This document shows positions 15,498-26,258 of a stretch of 35,202 bases of DNA, in pieces. The position numbers and the translations under genes are program-made. The notes beneath the pieces are model-generated. The model was not told the origin of the DNA and made no database searches. It was given only the letters and a program-made list of their open reading frames with translations. Within the stretch, counting starts at the first letter, position 1. Each line of letters starts with the position of its first letter. The stretch is from JAQTNP01 sp964616145 (lineage in GTDB: Bacteria > Patescibacteriota > Minisyncoccia > Minisyncoccales > PEYH01), in contig CAZTRD010000008.1 of the NCBI GenBank assembly GCA_964616145.1, forward strand, positions 1 to 35,202, written 5' to 3'.

Positions 15498-18400
15498 TTG
15501 CTATCTATGAAAGTCAAAAACTTTACTAAGTCAAAAATCCATCTTCATCTTCCGTATTTGCTAGAACCACAAATTACTAATTGGAAAGAATTCTGGGAAG
15601 TAGATTTAAAAGAACTTTTCGAAGAAATCTCTCCAATTCGTGATTATACCAAAAAAGAATATGAGCTTTGGTTTTTGGATTACAAATTAGGAGAATCCAA
15701 ATACAAAGATGAATTTGAAGCTAAAGAGAATAATGACTCATATGCAGCCCCATTAAGGGCAATGGTCAAATTAATTGACTTGAGAACCAAAGAAGAAAAA
15801 ATCCAAGAGGTTTACTTGGCTGATTTTCCATTGATGACAGAAAGAGGTACCTTTATCATCAATGGAGTAGAAAGAGTTGTTATCGCTCAATTGCTACGCT
15901 CACCCGGAGCATTTTTTACGGCTAGAGAAATACACGGAAAAAGATATTTCGGCGGAAGGATTATTCCAAGCAGAGGAAGCTGGCTTGAATTTGAAACAGA
16001 TCCATCTGGCTTTATCGGGGTAAAGATAGACAGAAAAAGAAGAGTCCCTGTTACTACAATATTAAAGGCCTTTGGCTTTGATTCCGATGATAATATCAAA
16101 AGGGCCTTCCATGATGTGGATAAAGGGGAGATTGGATATATTGAAGAAACATTAAAAAGAGATACCACCCATAGCCAACCAGAGGCCTATATGGAAATAT
16201 ACAAAAGATTAAGGCCCGGAGATTTGGCTTCAGCTGATACTGCTAAAGAATTGATAGATAACATGTTCTTTAATTTTGAAAGATACGATCTTTCAAAAGT
16301 GGGACGCTGGAAATCATGGCAGAGATTGCCGGAAATCAAACCGAAGAATCCTGATAAAATCAGTCCTAAAGATAGGGTTCTGACAAAAGAAGATGTCGTG
16401 GCAGTAGTAAGGGAGATAATAAGGTTGAATAATAATCCGGAGGCGGAACCGGATGAGATTGATCATTTGGGAAATAGAAGAGTAAAAATGATTTCTGAGC
16501 TTTTAAGGGAAAGGATAAGGATTGGACTGACAAGAATGGAAAGAATTATCAAGGATAAAATGTCCACTCTTGACCCTATTGAAATGGCTCCTGCCAAGAT
16601 TATCAACCCCAGACCTTTCATGGCAGTAGTAAAACAATTCTTCTCTTCTTCTCAGTTATCCCAATTTATGGATAACGAGAACTTGCTTTCAGAATTGGAG
16701 CATAAAAGAAGATTGACTGCCGGAGGCCCGGGAGGTTTGACCAGAAAAAGAGCGGGATTACAAGTAAGAGATGTACAGCCGTCTCACTATGGAAGAATTT
16801 GTCCAATTCAAACCCCAGAAGGTCCTAATGTAGGGTTGGTAGTCCATTTGGCCCAATACGCAAAAATAAACCAATTTGGCTTTATTGAAACCCCATATTT
16901 TAAAGTAACTAATGCAAGAGTAACAAAAGAAGTTTTGTATCTCAATGCTTTTGAAGAGGAAAAACATAATATTGCCAATGCCGGATTGGCAGTGGATGAG
17001 AATAATAATATTTTACATAAAGAAGTAGTAGGTAGGATAAAAGGAGAACCAGGAATGATTGATAGAAAAGACATTGATTTTATGGATGTTGCTCCAGAGC
17101 AAATGCTATCTGTTACAACTTCCTTGATTCCATTCCTCCAGAATGATGATGCTAATAGAGCCCTGATGGGATCTAATATGCAAAGGCAATCAGTTCCTTT
17201 GATAGAACCAGAAGTTCCTGTTGTTGGAACAGGTTTGGAAGACAGAGTTGCTCAGGACTCAGGCCATGTTGTTTTATCCAAAGAAGACGGAATAGTTACT
17301 GCCGTAGATGCTAAAAAGATCATTGTTAAAGGAAAGGGCAAGGAGATAGAATACGATTTAAAGATATTCAGGCCTACTAATCAATATACCAGCATCACTC
17401 AAAGACCGATTGTTAATATTAAAGAAGCAGTTAAAAAAGGACAGCCATTGGCTGACGGGCCATCCACTAAAGATGGAGTATTGGCTTTGGGGAAAAATAT
17501 CTTAGTGGCTTTCCTCTCTTGGAGAGGTTATAACTATGAAGATGGAGTTATCATCTCCCAAAGATTAGTGGAAGAAGATGTTCTCTCAAGCGTTCATATT
17601 GAAACATTGACTTGCGATGTAAGAGAAACAAAATTAGGTCCGGAAATCACCACTGCTGATATCCCTAATGTTTCTGAAGAAAAATTAAAAGATCTTGATG
17701 AAGAGGGAATTGTAAGGATCGGAGCAGAAGTAAATCCCAATGATATATTGGTTGGAAAGATTTCTCCAAAAGGAGAGGCAGATCTTACTCCGGAAGAGAG
17801 GTTGCTTTTGGCAATCTTTGGAGAAAAGGCAAAAAATGTAAAAGATACCTCCCTATTAATGGAGCATGGAAAAAAAGGAAGAGTAATCGGAGTAAAAATA
17901 TTTTCTCCGGAATTGGGGCATAAGCTGGAACCGGGAATTGTAAAAAGAATTCAAGTAGAAGTGGCTCAATGGAGAAAGATTACAGTAGGAGACAAGATTG
18001 CGGGAAGACACGGAAATAAAGGTATTATCTCAACCATTCTTCCAAAAGAAGAGATGCCGTTTCTGGAAGACGGAACTCCAGTTGACATTGTTTTGAATCC
18101 TTTGTCTGTTGCTTCCAGAATGAATTTAGGCCAAATTCTCGAAACCCATTTGGGCTGGGCTGCTCATGCTTTGGGCTACAGATCAATTACCCCCGCTCTG
18201 TCCGGAGCGAAAGAAAAAGATATAAAGGAAGAGTTGAGAGAGGCCGGGTTACCAGAAGACGGCAAAGCGATTCTTTTTGACGGAAGGACAGGAGAAAGAT
18301 TTCCGGAAAAGGTAACTGTTGGGTACGCATACATCATGAAACTTGTTCATATGGTTTCAGATAAGATACATATGCGTTCCATTGGCCCGTACTCTTTGAT

Positions 18401-18692
18401 TACACAACAGCCTCTTGGAGGAAGATCGCAATTTGGAGGCCAAAGGTTCGGTGAAATGGAGGTTTGGGCATTGGAAGGATATGGAGCAGCCAATACATTG
18501 CAGGAAATGCTGACGATCAAATCAGATGATGTATTGGGAAGAGCTTCTGCCTATCAATCAATCTTGAAGAATAAGAAGATTGAGACGCCCAATATTCCAG
18601 CTTCATTTTCTTTGTTGGTAAATGAGCTTAAATCATTGGGTTTGAATGTCGAGCTCAAGCTTAAAGACAAAGAAAGCAGCAAAGAAGAGTAA
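15498..18692 (+). CDS. rpoB: DNA-directed RNA polymerase beta subunit
   Basis: RpoB forms half of the RNA polymerase active-site cleft. Clear family blocks are RDVQPSHYGRICPIQTPEGPN (the fork and rifampicin region, about residues 425-445), SWRGYNYEDGVIIS near 673, GDKIAGRHGNKGIIS near 831-845, and the C-terminal QPLGGRSQFGGQRFGEME near 970. At 1064 aa it is compact compared with E. coli. The TTG at 15498 has an SD (AAGGA) 5 nt upstream. The ATG at 15507 is also in frame but its SD would be 14 nt away, so the TTG is preferred. rpoC follows 17 bases later. The usual rplJ-rplL genes are not upstream. Confidence 0.97.
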   Translation: MLSMKVKNFTKSKIHLHLPYLLEPQITNWKEFWEVDLKELFEEISPIRDYTKKEYELWFLDYKLGESKYKDEFEAKENNDSYAAPLRAMVKLIDLRTKEEKIQEVYLADFPLMTERGTFIINGVERVVIAQLLRSPGAFFTAREIHGKRYFGGRIIPSRGSWLEFETDPSGFIGVKIDRKRRVPVTTILKAFGFDSDDNIKRAFHDVDKGEIGYIEETLKRDTTHSQPEAYMEIYKRLRPGDLASADTAKELIDNMFFNFERYDLSKVGRWKSWQRLPEIKPKNPDKISPKDRVLTKEDVVAVVREIIRLNNNPEAEPDEIDHLGNRRVKMISELLRERIRIGLTRMERIIKDKMSTLDPIEMAPAKIINPRPFMAVVKQFFSSSQLSQFMDNENLLSELEHKRRLTAGGPGGLTRKRAGLQVRDVQPSHYGRICPIQTPEGPNVGLVVHLAQYAKINQFGFIETPYFKVTNARVTKEVLYLNAFEEEKHNIANAGLAVDENNNILHKEVVGRIKGEPGMIDRKDIDFMDVAPEQMLSVTTSLIPFLQNDDANRALMGSNMQRQSVPLIEPEVPVVGTGLEDRVAQDSGHVVLSKEDGIVTAVDAKKIIVKGKGKEIEYDLKIFRPTNQYTSITQRPIVNIKEAVKKGQPLADGPSTKDGVLALGKNILVAFLSWRGYNYEDGVIISQRLVEEDVLSSVHIETLTCDVRETKLGPEITTADIPNVSEEKLKDLDEEGIVRIGAEVNPNDILVGKISPKGEADLTPEERLLLAIFGEKAKNVKDTSLLMEHGKKGRVIGVKIFSPELGHKLEPGIVKRIQVEVAQWRKITVGDKIAGRHGNKGIISTILPKEEMPFLEDGTPVDIVLNPLSVASRMNLGQILETHLGWAAHALGYRSITPALSGAKEKDIKEELREAGLPEDGKAILFDGRTGERFPEKVTVGYAYIMKLVHMVSDKIHMRSIGPYSLITQQPLGGRSQFGGQRFGEMEVWALEGYGAANTLQEMLTIKSDDVLGRASAYQSILKNKKIETPNIPASFSLLVNELKSLGLNVELKLKDKESSKEE

Positions 18693-18709
18693 TCCTTTAT
18701 ACAAAAACC

Positions 18710-21700
18710 ATGAAAGTTGAAGACATATCATCGATAAAAATCAAAATGGCTTCTCCGGAAGATATACTATCCTGGGCCAATGGAGAAGTTTTCAAGCCGG
18801 AAACCATTAATTACAGAACCCAGAGAGCGGAAAAGGATGGTCTTTTCTGCGAAAAGATTTTTGGTCCGGAAAAGGACTATCAGTGCTATTGCGGAAAGTA
18901 TAAAGGAGTGAGGTATAAAGGAATAGTTTGCGACAGATGCGGAGTAGAAGTAACCCATTCTGCCGTAAGAAGAGAAAGAATGGGATATATAAAGCTTGCT
19001 GCTCCTTGCGCCCACATCTGGTTTTTGAGAGGCGTTCCTTCAAGAATGGGAATGGTTTTGGATATCCCGGCTCAGCGTTTGGAGAAAGTAATATATTTTG
19101 CCGCCTACATTGTTACCAGCGTGGATCAAGAAGCAAAGGATAAAGTATTGGAAGACATTGAAAAGGAATTCAAAGAAAAGATCAAAGAGGCTAAATCAAA
19201 CAAAGAAAGTGGCAAAGAAAAACTTGATAGGATAAAAGGATTGAAAGATATGGCTATCAAGGAGATAGATGATATCAAGCCATTAAGAATATTATCCGAG
19301 ATAGAATACATTGATTTCTCAATGAAATACGGACATATTTTTGAAGCAGGCACAGGAGCTGAAACATTAAGAAAGATATTTGAAGAGATTAATATTACAG
19401 ATGAGATAGCAAAATTAGAAGAAAAGAAAAAAACAATGATCGGGCTTGAAGGAAGAAAGCTTTTAAGAAGAGTGCAGATGTTGAAGAGAATGCAAAAACA
19501 AGGGATCAGGCCTGAGTGGATGTTTTTGACTATTCTTCCTGTTTTGCCTCCTGCCTTAAGGCCAATGGTTCAGCTAGACGGAGGCAGATACGCCTCGTCT
19601 GATTTAAATGACCTATACAGAAGAGTCATTAATAGAAACAACAGATTAAAATATTTACTGGAGATTAACGCTCCAGATGTAATTGTCAGGAATGAAAAAA
19701 GAATGCTGCAGGAAGCTGTTGACGCTTTGATAGATAACAGCATGAGAAGCGCTCATACGACTACTGCTTCAACAGGGCAAAGAAGATTGCTAAAATCATT
19801 AGCTGATATGCTTAAGGGAAAACAGGGGAGGTTTAGGCAAAACCTTTTGGGTAAAAGAGTTGATTATTCCGGAAGATCTGTAGTTGTCGGAAATCCTAGT
19901 TTGCGCTTTAGCGAATGCGGATTGCCAAAGAAATTAGCTTTGGAAATATTCAAACCATTTGTGATTGCCAAGCTTTTAGAAAAAGAAATCATCTTTAATG
20001 TCAGGCAGGCCTCTCATCTGATTGATCAGCAAGCAGAAGAGGTTTGGGCTGCCCTAGAAGAAGTCATTGAAGGCAAAATGGTTTTGTTAAACAGAGCTCC
20101 GACCCTTCATCGTTTAGGAGTTCAGGCATTCAATCCTCGTTTAGTAGAAGGAGAGGCCATCAGGATTCATCCTCTTGTCTGCGAGGCCTTTAATGCTGAC
20201 TTTGACGGAGACCAGATGGCAGTATTTTTGCCATTGTCCGAAGAGGCCCAAAAAGAAGCCAGAGAAATTATGGCTTCCAGCTTGAACTTATTAAAGCCAG
20301 CTACCGGATTGTCTATCGCTTCTCCAAGACAAGATATGGTTTTGGGTTGCTATTGGCTGACAAGAATTGTTCCCAGCGCCAAAGGAGAAGGAAAAATATT
20401 TACAGATGAAAGCGAAGCTAAATTGGCTTTAAGCAAGAAATTGGTTGATATCAGGGCGCAGGTAAAGATATTAAGAGATGGCCAGTTGCTTGAAACAAGC
20501 ATTGGAAGGATAATCTTTAATGAAGCTCTCCCAAAAGATTTTCCATATCAGAATGAGCTGATTAATGCTAAAAAGATTAAGGAACTATTCAATGTTATCA
20601 TTCATAAATATGACAATCAGATAACCTGCGATGCCTTAGATGCAGTAAAGAGTCTTGGTTTTGAATATGCCACGCTATCCGGATTAAGCTGGGGCATGGA
20701 TGATCTGCAAGTTCCTAAAGAAAAAGATGGATTAGTTGCCAAAGCAGAGGCAGATATAAAAAAGATTGAGGAATATTTCAAAAAGGGATTTTTAACCTCA
20801 GAAGAAAGAACGTCTCAAATCATTGAAATTTGGACAAGAGTAAAATCAGAAATCCAGCATTTAATTCCAAAAACATTGCCAGAGAATGGAACTGTTTTTG
20901 CCATTGTAGATGCCGGAGCTAGAGGAAGCTGGTCACAACCAGTGCAGATGGCCGGCATGAAGGGTTTGGTTATCAATCCTTCCGGAGAAATTATTGAATT
21001 GCCTGTAATCAGCTCCTTTAAAGAAGGATTTGAAGTATTGGAGTATTTCATTTCTACTCATGGAGCCAGAAAAGGTACGGCAGATACCGCTTTGAGAACT
21101 TCTACTGCCGGATATCTTACCAGAAGATTGATTGATGTTGCCCATGAAGTGATAGTGACAGAAGAGGATTGCGGGGACAAAGAAGGAATTGAGGTATTCA
21201 GAAAAGACAGCGATGAAATAGGGCAAGATTTCATTTTTAAAATTGCTTCAAGGATTTCTTTGGAAGAAATTAAGATAAATGATGAAGTTTTGATAAAGAA
21301 AGGAGAAATGATCAGCTGGGAGAATGCCAAGAAAATAGCTGACACAAAGATAGAAAAAGTCAGAGTAAGGTCTCCGTTGAGCTGTAAAACACGACTGGGT
21401 ATTTGCAAGAAATGCTATGGTCTTAATATGACTAACAACAAGCTGGTAGAGCTTGGAGAGGCAGTAGGAATCATTGCCGCTCAATCAATCGGAGAGCCGG
21501 GAACCCAGCTTACTTTAAGAACTTTCCACACAGGAGGGGTTGCCGGGGTTGGAGATATTACCCAGGGTTTGCCAAGAGTAGAAGAAATTGTTGAAAGAAG
21601 AGTTCCAAAAGGAGAGGCCATCATGTCTTTAACCGACGGTTTAATTACAGAAATAGATGATAAGCTGATCAAGATAAAGGTAAAAGAAGATGAGAAGAAA

Positions 21701-22279
21701 AAGAAATCTGCTGCCAAGAAACCGGAAGTAATGATATATAAATTGAATCCGAAACAAGCGACTAGAGTTAAAGTCGGCCAGGAGCTAGAAGCAGGAGACA
21801 GATTGACAGAAGGAAACCTGGATCCAAAGAAACTATATAAACTAGCAGGGAGAGAAAAAGCCCAGAACTATCTGGTAAATGAAGTTCAAAAAATATATTC
21901 TTCTCAGGGAGTGTCTATCCATGACAAACATATTGAAACAATAGTAAGGCAGATGTTTTCTCGCGTTAGAGTTAAGAGTGAAGGAGATAGTGATTTTGCT
22001 CCGGGAGAAGTTGTGGAATTGGCCTTAGTTTTGAAACAGAATGACAGATTAAAAGAAGAAGGATTAAAACCAATTACCTATGATGAAATGCTTTTGGGAA
22101 TTTCCAAAGTTGCTTTAACTACGGATAGTTTCTTGTCTGCTGCATCATTTGAAGAAACATCAAGGGTTTTAATCAAGGCCTCTTTGGAAGGCAAAGAGGA
22201 CGAGTTGAGGGGATTAAAAGAAAACGTAATCATCGGTAAACTTATCCCCGCTGGAACAGGGCTTAAAAAGCAGGTATAA
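18710..22279 (+). CDS. rpoC: DNA-directed RNA polymerase beta' subunit
   Basis: RpoC carries the catalytic magnesium site NADFDGDQM (about residues 494-502). The N-terminal zinc ribbon is visible as CYCGKY...CDRCG (about 58-77), and the second zinc site as CKTR...CKKCYGLN (about 891-907). The clamp and bridge regions are present (LLGKRVDYSGRSVVV, LNRAPTLHRLGVQAF, GEAVGIIAAQSIGEPGTQL). The length of 1189 aa is in the usual compact range. No SD is evident before the ATG. It forms one operon with rpoB. Confidence 0.98.
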   Translation: MKVEDISSIKIKMASPEDILSWANGEVFKPETINYRTQRAEKDGLFCEKIFGPEKDYQCYCGKYKGVRYKGIVCDRCGVEVTHSAVRRERMGYIKLAAPCAHIWFLRGVPSRMGMVLDIPAQRLEKVIYFAAYIVTSVDQEAKDKVLEDIEKEFKEKIKEAKSNKESGKEKLDRIKGLKDMAIKEIDDIKPLRILSEIEYIDFSMKYGHIFEAGTGAETLRKIFEEINITDEIAKLEEKKKTMIGLEGRKLLRRVQMLKRMQKQGIRPEWMFLTILPVLPPALRPMVQLDGGRYASSDLNDLYRRVINRNNRLKYLLEINAPDVIVRNEKRMLQEAVDALIDNSMRSAHTTTASTGQRRLLKSLADMLKGKQGRFRQNLLGKRVDYSGRSVVVGNPSLRFSECGLPKKLALEIFKPFVIAKLLEKEIIFNVRQASHLIDQQAEEVWAALEEVIEGKMVLLNRAPTLHRLGVQAFNPRLVEGEAIRIHPLVCEAFNADFDGDQMAVFLPLSEEAQKEAREIMASSLNLLKPATGLSIASPRQDMVLGCYWLTRIVPSAKGEGKIFTDESEAKLALSKKLVDIRAQVKILRDGQLLETSIGRIIFNEALPKDFPYQNELINAKKIKELFNVIIHKYDNQITCDALDAVKSLGFEYATLSGLSWGMDDLQVPKEKDGLVAKAEADIKKIEEYFKKGFLTSEERTSQIIEIWTRVKSEIQHLIPKTLPENGTVFAIVDAGARGSWSQPVQMAGMKGLVINPSGEIIELPVISSFKEGFEVLEYFISTHGARKGTADTALRTSTAGYLTRRLIDVAHEVIVTEEDCGDKEGIEVFRKDSDEIGQDFIFKIASRISLEEIKINDEVLIKKGEMISWENAKKIADTKIEKVRVRSPLSCKTRLGICKKCYGLNMTNNKLVELGEAVGIIAAQSIGEPGTQLTLRTFHTGGVAGVGDITQGLPRVEEIVERRVPKGEAIMSLTDGLITEIDDKLIKIKVKEDEKKKKSAAKKPEVMIYKLNPKQATRVKVGQELEAGDRLTEGNLDPKKLYKLAGREKAQNYLVNEVQKIYSSQGVSIHDKHIETIVRQMFSRVRVKSEGDSDFAPGEVVELALVLKQNDRLKEEGLKPITYDEMLLGISKVALTTDSFLSAASFEETSRVLIKASLEGKEDELRGLKENVIIGKLIPAGTGLKKQV

Positions 22280-22287
22280 TTGAAATA

Positions 22288-24534
22288 ATGGCTCGCAAAA
22301 AGAGAAAGAAAAATAAAAAGGAATCTTTCAAAAAACCAGATAAGCCAGGATTGCCAGATACGATAAGGGATATCCTTATCAGCGGCCTATCCATATTTCT
22401 CTGCCTATTCTTTCTTCTTTCGTTTGCTAATCTAGCAGGAATAGCAGGGAAATTGGTAGATAAAGGATTCTTGCAGCTTTTCGGAAGAACTACATATGTT
22501 TTTCCTCTGTGTTTTTTAATCATAGGAATTGTTTTCTTGAGCTCCAAAATTTCGCATAAGAAATCAATCCTGATTTCTGTTTTTGCCTTTGCTTTCAGCT
22601 TAAGCGGATTTTTAGGAGCCCTGGATTCTAAAATATTTTTAACAGAACAATTCGGTTTTTCTGTAAATGGGGGTTGGATTGGCTCAGGAATGGCTTGGCC
22701 GTTATTAAAGATATTCGGTTTTTGGGTGGTTGGAGCAATATATCTTTTGATTTGCCTTGTAACTATATTTCTATCCTGGAGATTTGCTTACTTTTTCCCG
22801 AGAAAAGAATCAGGAGAGAAACCTAAAAAAGAAATTACAGTACAAAAACAAAATGGCGCTCCAAAGCTTAATATTAAAAAAGTATTTGCCCCTAGTTTTA
22901 AGACAAAAAGCGTTGATGAGCCAGTTTCTGTTCCAAAAATACAGAAACAAGAAAAACCAGCGATACAACTGCAGCCAAATTTGATTCAAGCGCCTAATGG
23001 TTTAACAGAAGGAGGAAAGCTTCCCCCTTTGGATCTTTTAGAAGAGGATAAGGATAAGGCGACTGCTGGAGACATTGAAACCTCATCGCAGATTATCAAA
23101 AGAACATTGGAGAATTTCGGTATTAATGTAGAAATGTCTGCAATCAGCGTGGGGCCTACTGTTACCCAGTATACATTTAAGCCGGCAGAAGGGATAAAGC
23201 TGTCAAAGATTACTGCCCTGAATAATAACTTAGCATTGGCTTTGGCTGCTCATCCAATTAGAATTGAAGCTCCAATCCCTGGCAAGTCATTGGTAGGGAT
23301 TGAGGTTCCAAATGAAACAAGAGCTAATGTTCGCTTAAGAAATCTTTTGGCTGACCCGGAAGCAAAAGGATCTTTTGATTCTTTAAATTTTGTAGTGGGA
23401 AGAGATGTAATCGGAAATCCCGTATTCGCCGGTCTGGCTAAAATGCCCCATCTTCTGGTTGCCGGTTCTACTGGCACAGGCAAAACCATTGGTTTGAATA
23501 GCATAATTATCAGCCTGCTATACAATCATACGCCAGCATCATTAAGGTTGATTTTGGTTGATCCGAAAAGAGTGGAATTTGCTGCTTACAATGATCTGCC
23601 TCATTTATTAGGTCCGGTAGTTTTTGATGCTAATAAGGTGGTGGGAGTGTTAAGATGGCTGGTGGGAGAAATGGAAAAAAGATTTGAGATGCTTTCTGAA
23701 GTTGGAGCAAGAAACATCGGATTTTACAATGCAAAGATTGAAAAGAACGGAAGGTTTAAAAAGGAAGGATTGCAGAAAATGCCCTTTATCATCTTAATTG
23801 TAGATGAATTGGCTGATTTAATGGCTGCCAGAGGCAGAGATGTAGAAGCAGGAATAGTAAGGTTGGCCCAGAAGGCCAGAGCTGTCGGTATACACCTTGT
23901 TTTAGCCACTCAGAGGCCCTCTGTAGAGGTTATCACAGGGTTAATAAAGGCAAACATTATCGCAAGAATTGCCTTCCAGGTGGCCTCTCAGATTGATTCT
24001 AGAACGATTTTGGATTCTTCTGGCGCTGAAAAGCTTTTGGGAAATGGAGATATGCTTTTCCTTTCCTCTGTAATTTCAAAACCAAGAAGAGTTCAAGGAG
24101 CATATGTTTCAGAAAAAGAAGTATTGAGGATAACAGAATTTATTGCTCACAATCAATCGGTCTCAGGGATTGATGAATTATCTCAATCTTTGGAAGAGGC
24201 CCTAGAAAAACCAATGGGAGAAGAAGGAAGTGGCGGTTCCATAGATTTCTCAGGAGATGAAGATCCTTTATATGAAGAAGCAAAAAAGATAATCATGGAA
24301 ACCAAAAAGGCCTCTGCCTCGTATCTTCAGAGAAGATTGAGAGTAGGATATGCTAGGGCTGCAAGATTGTTGGATACCTTAGAGGATAAAGGAGTTATTG
24401 GACCTTCTCAGGGAGCTAAAGCAAGAGAAGTATATGGCGGGAGGGAAGAAGAAATTGAAGGGGGAGCTGCTACATTCAATGATGACGATGATGAACCAAA
24501 AGATTTTGGAAAGGATTATAATGAAATAGATTAA
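22288..24534 (+). CDS. ftsK: FtsK/SpoIIIE-type DNA translocase
   Basis: FtsK pumps chromosome DNA through the closing septum. The 748-aa protein has a very basic start (MARKKRKKNKK), four membrane helices within residues 25-175, a linker rich in Lys, Pro and Gln, and an alpha/beta motor. Walker A GSTGTGKT is at about 393-400 and the Walker B region IILIVDELADLMA at about 500-512. A C-terminal winged-helix gamma domain (ASYLQRRLRVGYARAARLLD, about 670-690) would read KOPS-type sites. It starts 8 bases after rpoC. Confidence 0.95.
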   Translation: MARKKRKKNKKESFKKPDKPGLPDTIRDILISGLSIFLCLFFLLSFANLAGIAGKLVDKGFLQLFGRTTYVFPLCFLIIGIVFLSSKISHKKSILISVFAFAFSLSGFLGALDSKIFLTEQFGFSVNGGWIGSGMAWPLLKIFGFWVVGAIYLLICLVTIFLSWRFAYFFPRKESGEKPKKEITVQKQNGAPKLNIKKVFAPSFKTKSVDEPVSVPKIQKQEKPAIQLQPNLIQAPNGLTEGGKLPPLDLLEEDKDKATAGDIETSSQIIKRTLENFGINVEMSAISVGPTVTQYTFKPAEGIKLSKITALNNNLALALAAHPIRIEAPIPGKSLVGIEVPNETRANVRLRNLLADPEAKGSFDSLNFVVGRDVIGNPVFAGLAKMPHLLVAGSTGTGKTIGLNSIIISLLYNHTPASLRLILVDPKRVEFAAYNDLPHLLGPVVFDANKVVGVLRWLVGEMEKRFEMLSEVGARNIGFYNAKIEKNGRFKKEGLQKMPFIILIVDELADLMAARGRDVEAGIVRLAQKARAVGIHLVLATQRPSVEVITGLIKANIIARIAFQVASQIDSRTILDSSGAEKLLGNGDMLFLSSVISKPRRVQGAYVSEKEVLRITEFIAHNQSVSGIDELSQSLEEALEKPMGEEGSGGSIDFSGDEDPLYEEAKKIIMETKKASASYLQRRLRVGYARAARLLDTLEDKGVIGPSQGAKAREVYGGREEEIEGGAATFNDDDDEPKDFGKDYNEID

Positions 24535-24543
24535 TTAAAATAT

Positions 24544-25599
24544 ATGAATAAAAAAATATTAGTTCTTGTCATTTGTTTGCTAATAGTTGTCATTGCAGGA
24601 GTTTTGGTTTGGCAATTGTGGCCAAAATATAAATATAAGCTTGATGATGCTGTTTTTCCAAGCGATTGTCCTCAAGAAACAAAAATATGTCCGGATGGTT
24701 CTTCTGTAGGTCGCATTAGACCCAGATGTGATTTTGCAGAGTGTCCTATCGTTATATCGTCAGACATTAATGCTTCGTCAAGCTTACCGATAGACGGAAC
24801 AGCAGAATGGAAAAAATATAAAAATGAAGAATATGGATTTGAGATAAAATATCCAGATAAATATAAATTAGTAATTGATGAATATGGCTGGCCAAATTCA
24901 ATAATTCATTTTATAGAAAAGTCAGCAGCCCAATCATATAGAGCCGATATTGAACTTTGGAATAACATAGATGATTTTTCTAAATCAACTAATCATCAGG
25001 GTGCACAGCCCTCTTTTATTACAATTTTGAATGGAAAATATTTAACAATCAACTATTTTAAAGATACAGAGGCATTGGATAACGAATGGAAAAAAATAAT
25101 TTCTACTTTTAAAATTACTAATTGTGGGTTAGCTGATTGTCCAATTGTGGTTTTAGACGAATCTGCATATTGGAAATTGTACCAAAACAAAGAGATTGGA
25201 TTTGAGTTTAAATATCCTGGAACATTAATTTTAAATACACAGATTTGGCCACCAGAAGTAATTATTGAAACTATTCCTCAAGAATTTTCTTGCCAGGAAA
25301 ACAAGAACCTAAAAACTATTTTTGGCTATGGAGAAAGAAAAAATATAACAATAGGAGATAGAAATTATTGTATGACGATGGGGGGAGAGGGTGCGGCCGG
25401 GACTAATTATCTTACCTATCAATACGTGATAAATAAAGACGATAAGCAGGTTACATTTAAATTTGGAGTTTCCAAAACTAATTGCGGTGTTTTTGGTGAT
25501 CAAGAAAGAATATTCCAATGTGAGACCACACAAAGTAGTTTTGATCCAGATAAATTAATCGACGATATATTTTCAACCTTTAAATTCATTAATAATTAA
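24544..25599 (+). CDS. membrane-anchored protein with Cys-rich motif and two PsbP-like repeats
   Basis: I do not know the function. The 351-aa protein has one N-terminal membrane anchor (MNKKILVLVICLLIVVIAG) and then a short four-Cys motif CPQETKICPDGSSVGR...CDFAECP (about residues 40-65). Two related domains follow, each opening with W-K-x-Y-x-N-x-E-x-G-F-E-x-K-Y-P (about 94-112 and 215-233) and ending in a ...FSTFK-type strand. That opening resembles PsbP-like extracellular domains. A second shorter paralogue follows at once, so a duplication happened here. The protein probably faces outside the membrane. Confidence 0.75.
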   Translation: MNKKILVLVICLLIVVIAGVLVWQLWPKYKYKLDDAVFPSDCPQETKICPDGSSVGRIRPRCDFAECPIVISSDINASSSLPIDGTAEWKKYKNEEYGFEIKYPDKYKLVIDEYGWPNSIIHFIEKSAAQSYRADIELWNNIDDFSKSTNHQGAQPSFITILNGKYLTINYFKDTEALDNEWKKIISTFKITNCGLADCPIVVLDESAYWKLYQNKEIGFEFKYPGTLILNTQIWPPEVIIETIPQEFSCQENKNLKTIFGYGERKNITIGDRNYCMTMGGEGAAGTNYLTYQYVINKDDKQVTFKFGVSKTNCGVFGDQERIFQCETTQSSFDPDKLIDDIFSTFKFINN

Positions 25600-25601
25600 A
25601 A
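25571..25601 (+). repeat. 31-bp direct repeat, first copy (end of the first paralogue)
   Basis: The 31 bases here, from TTTCAACCTTTAAATTCATT through the stop to AATTAAAA, are identical to 26230-26260. The copy covers the last codons, the stop and the start of the intergenic gap. Confidence 0.9.
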
Positions 25602-25604
25602 TAT

Positions 25605-26258
25605 ATGAATAAAAAAATATTAGTTCTTCTCATTTGTTTGTTAATAGTTATTATTGCAGGAGTTTTGATTTGGATTTTCTGGCCAAAACCAAAAATGATT
25701 GGTTGTACTGCAGAAGCTAAACTATGTCCAGATGGATCTTCTGTTGGCAGAACAGGACCGAATTGTGAATTTGCAGAATGTCCTATTGTAGACGAAACAG
25801 CAGATTGGCAGGTTTATACAAATCAAGAATTTGGATTTGAAGTTAAATATCCGGGGAATTGGAGATATTCAGAAGAAAAGTCATCCCTTTTGCCTCTGTC
25901 AGTCGGTTTTATTCCGGAAGGACAAGATATGGGCTACGAAGGATTATTTGGGATGTTCCCAATATTTATACACGTTAATCAATCGCCCTCGGATCGTGAT
26001 GTTCTTGATCAAGAAGAAATATTAATAAATGGGATTGATGCGCTAAAAATATCATCGCACTATGATTGGATGATCAATTTCCCAGAACCTAATTCTGCTG
26101 GCTATTACTATTCAATCTTTGAGAGCAAAACTGGTATTCTTTGTGATGTTAATAAAGACGAAGAAAATTGTGAAGTAGAAGACTATGGCAGATCAGAAGA
26201 TGAGACTAGTAAGATCTTTAATCAAATGCTTTCAACCTTTAAATTCATTAATAATTAA
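25605..26258 (+). CDS. membrane-anchored Cys-motif/PsbP-like protein, tandem paralogue
   Basis: The 217-aa protein has an N-terminal anchor that is nearly identical to the preceding protein (MNKKILVLLICLLIVIIAG). It then has the Cys motif CTAEAKLCPDGSSVGR...CEFAECP and a single PsbP-like domain opening WQVYTNQEFGFEVKYPGNW. The last residues (STFKFINN) are the same as in its neighbour, and the 31 bases around both stops are identical, so it arose by tandem duplication. It has one repeat where the first gene has two. Its stop is 5 bases from the recA start. Confidence 0.75.
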   Translation: MNKKILVLLICLLIVIIAGVLIWIFWPKPKMIGCTAEAKLCPDGSSVGRTGPNCEFAECPIVDETADWQVYTNQEFGFEVKYPGNWRYSEEKSSLLPLSVGFIPEGQDMGYEGLFGMFPIFIHVNQSPSDRDVLDQEEILINGIDALKISSHYDWMINFPEPNSAGYYYSIFESKTGILCDVNKDEENCEVEDYGRSEDETSKIFNQMLSTFKFINN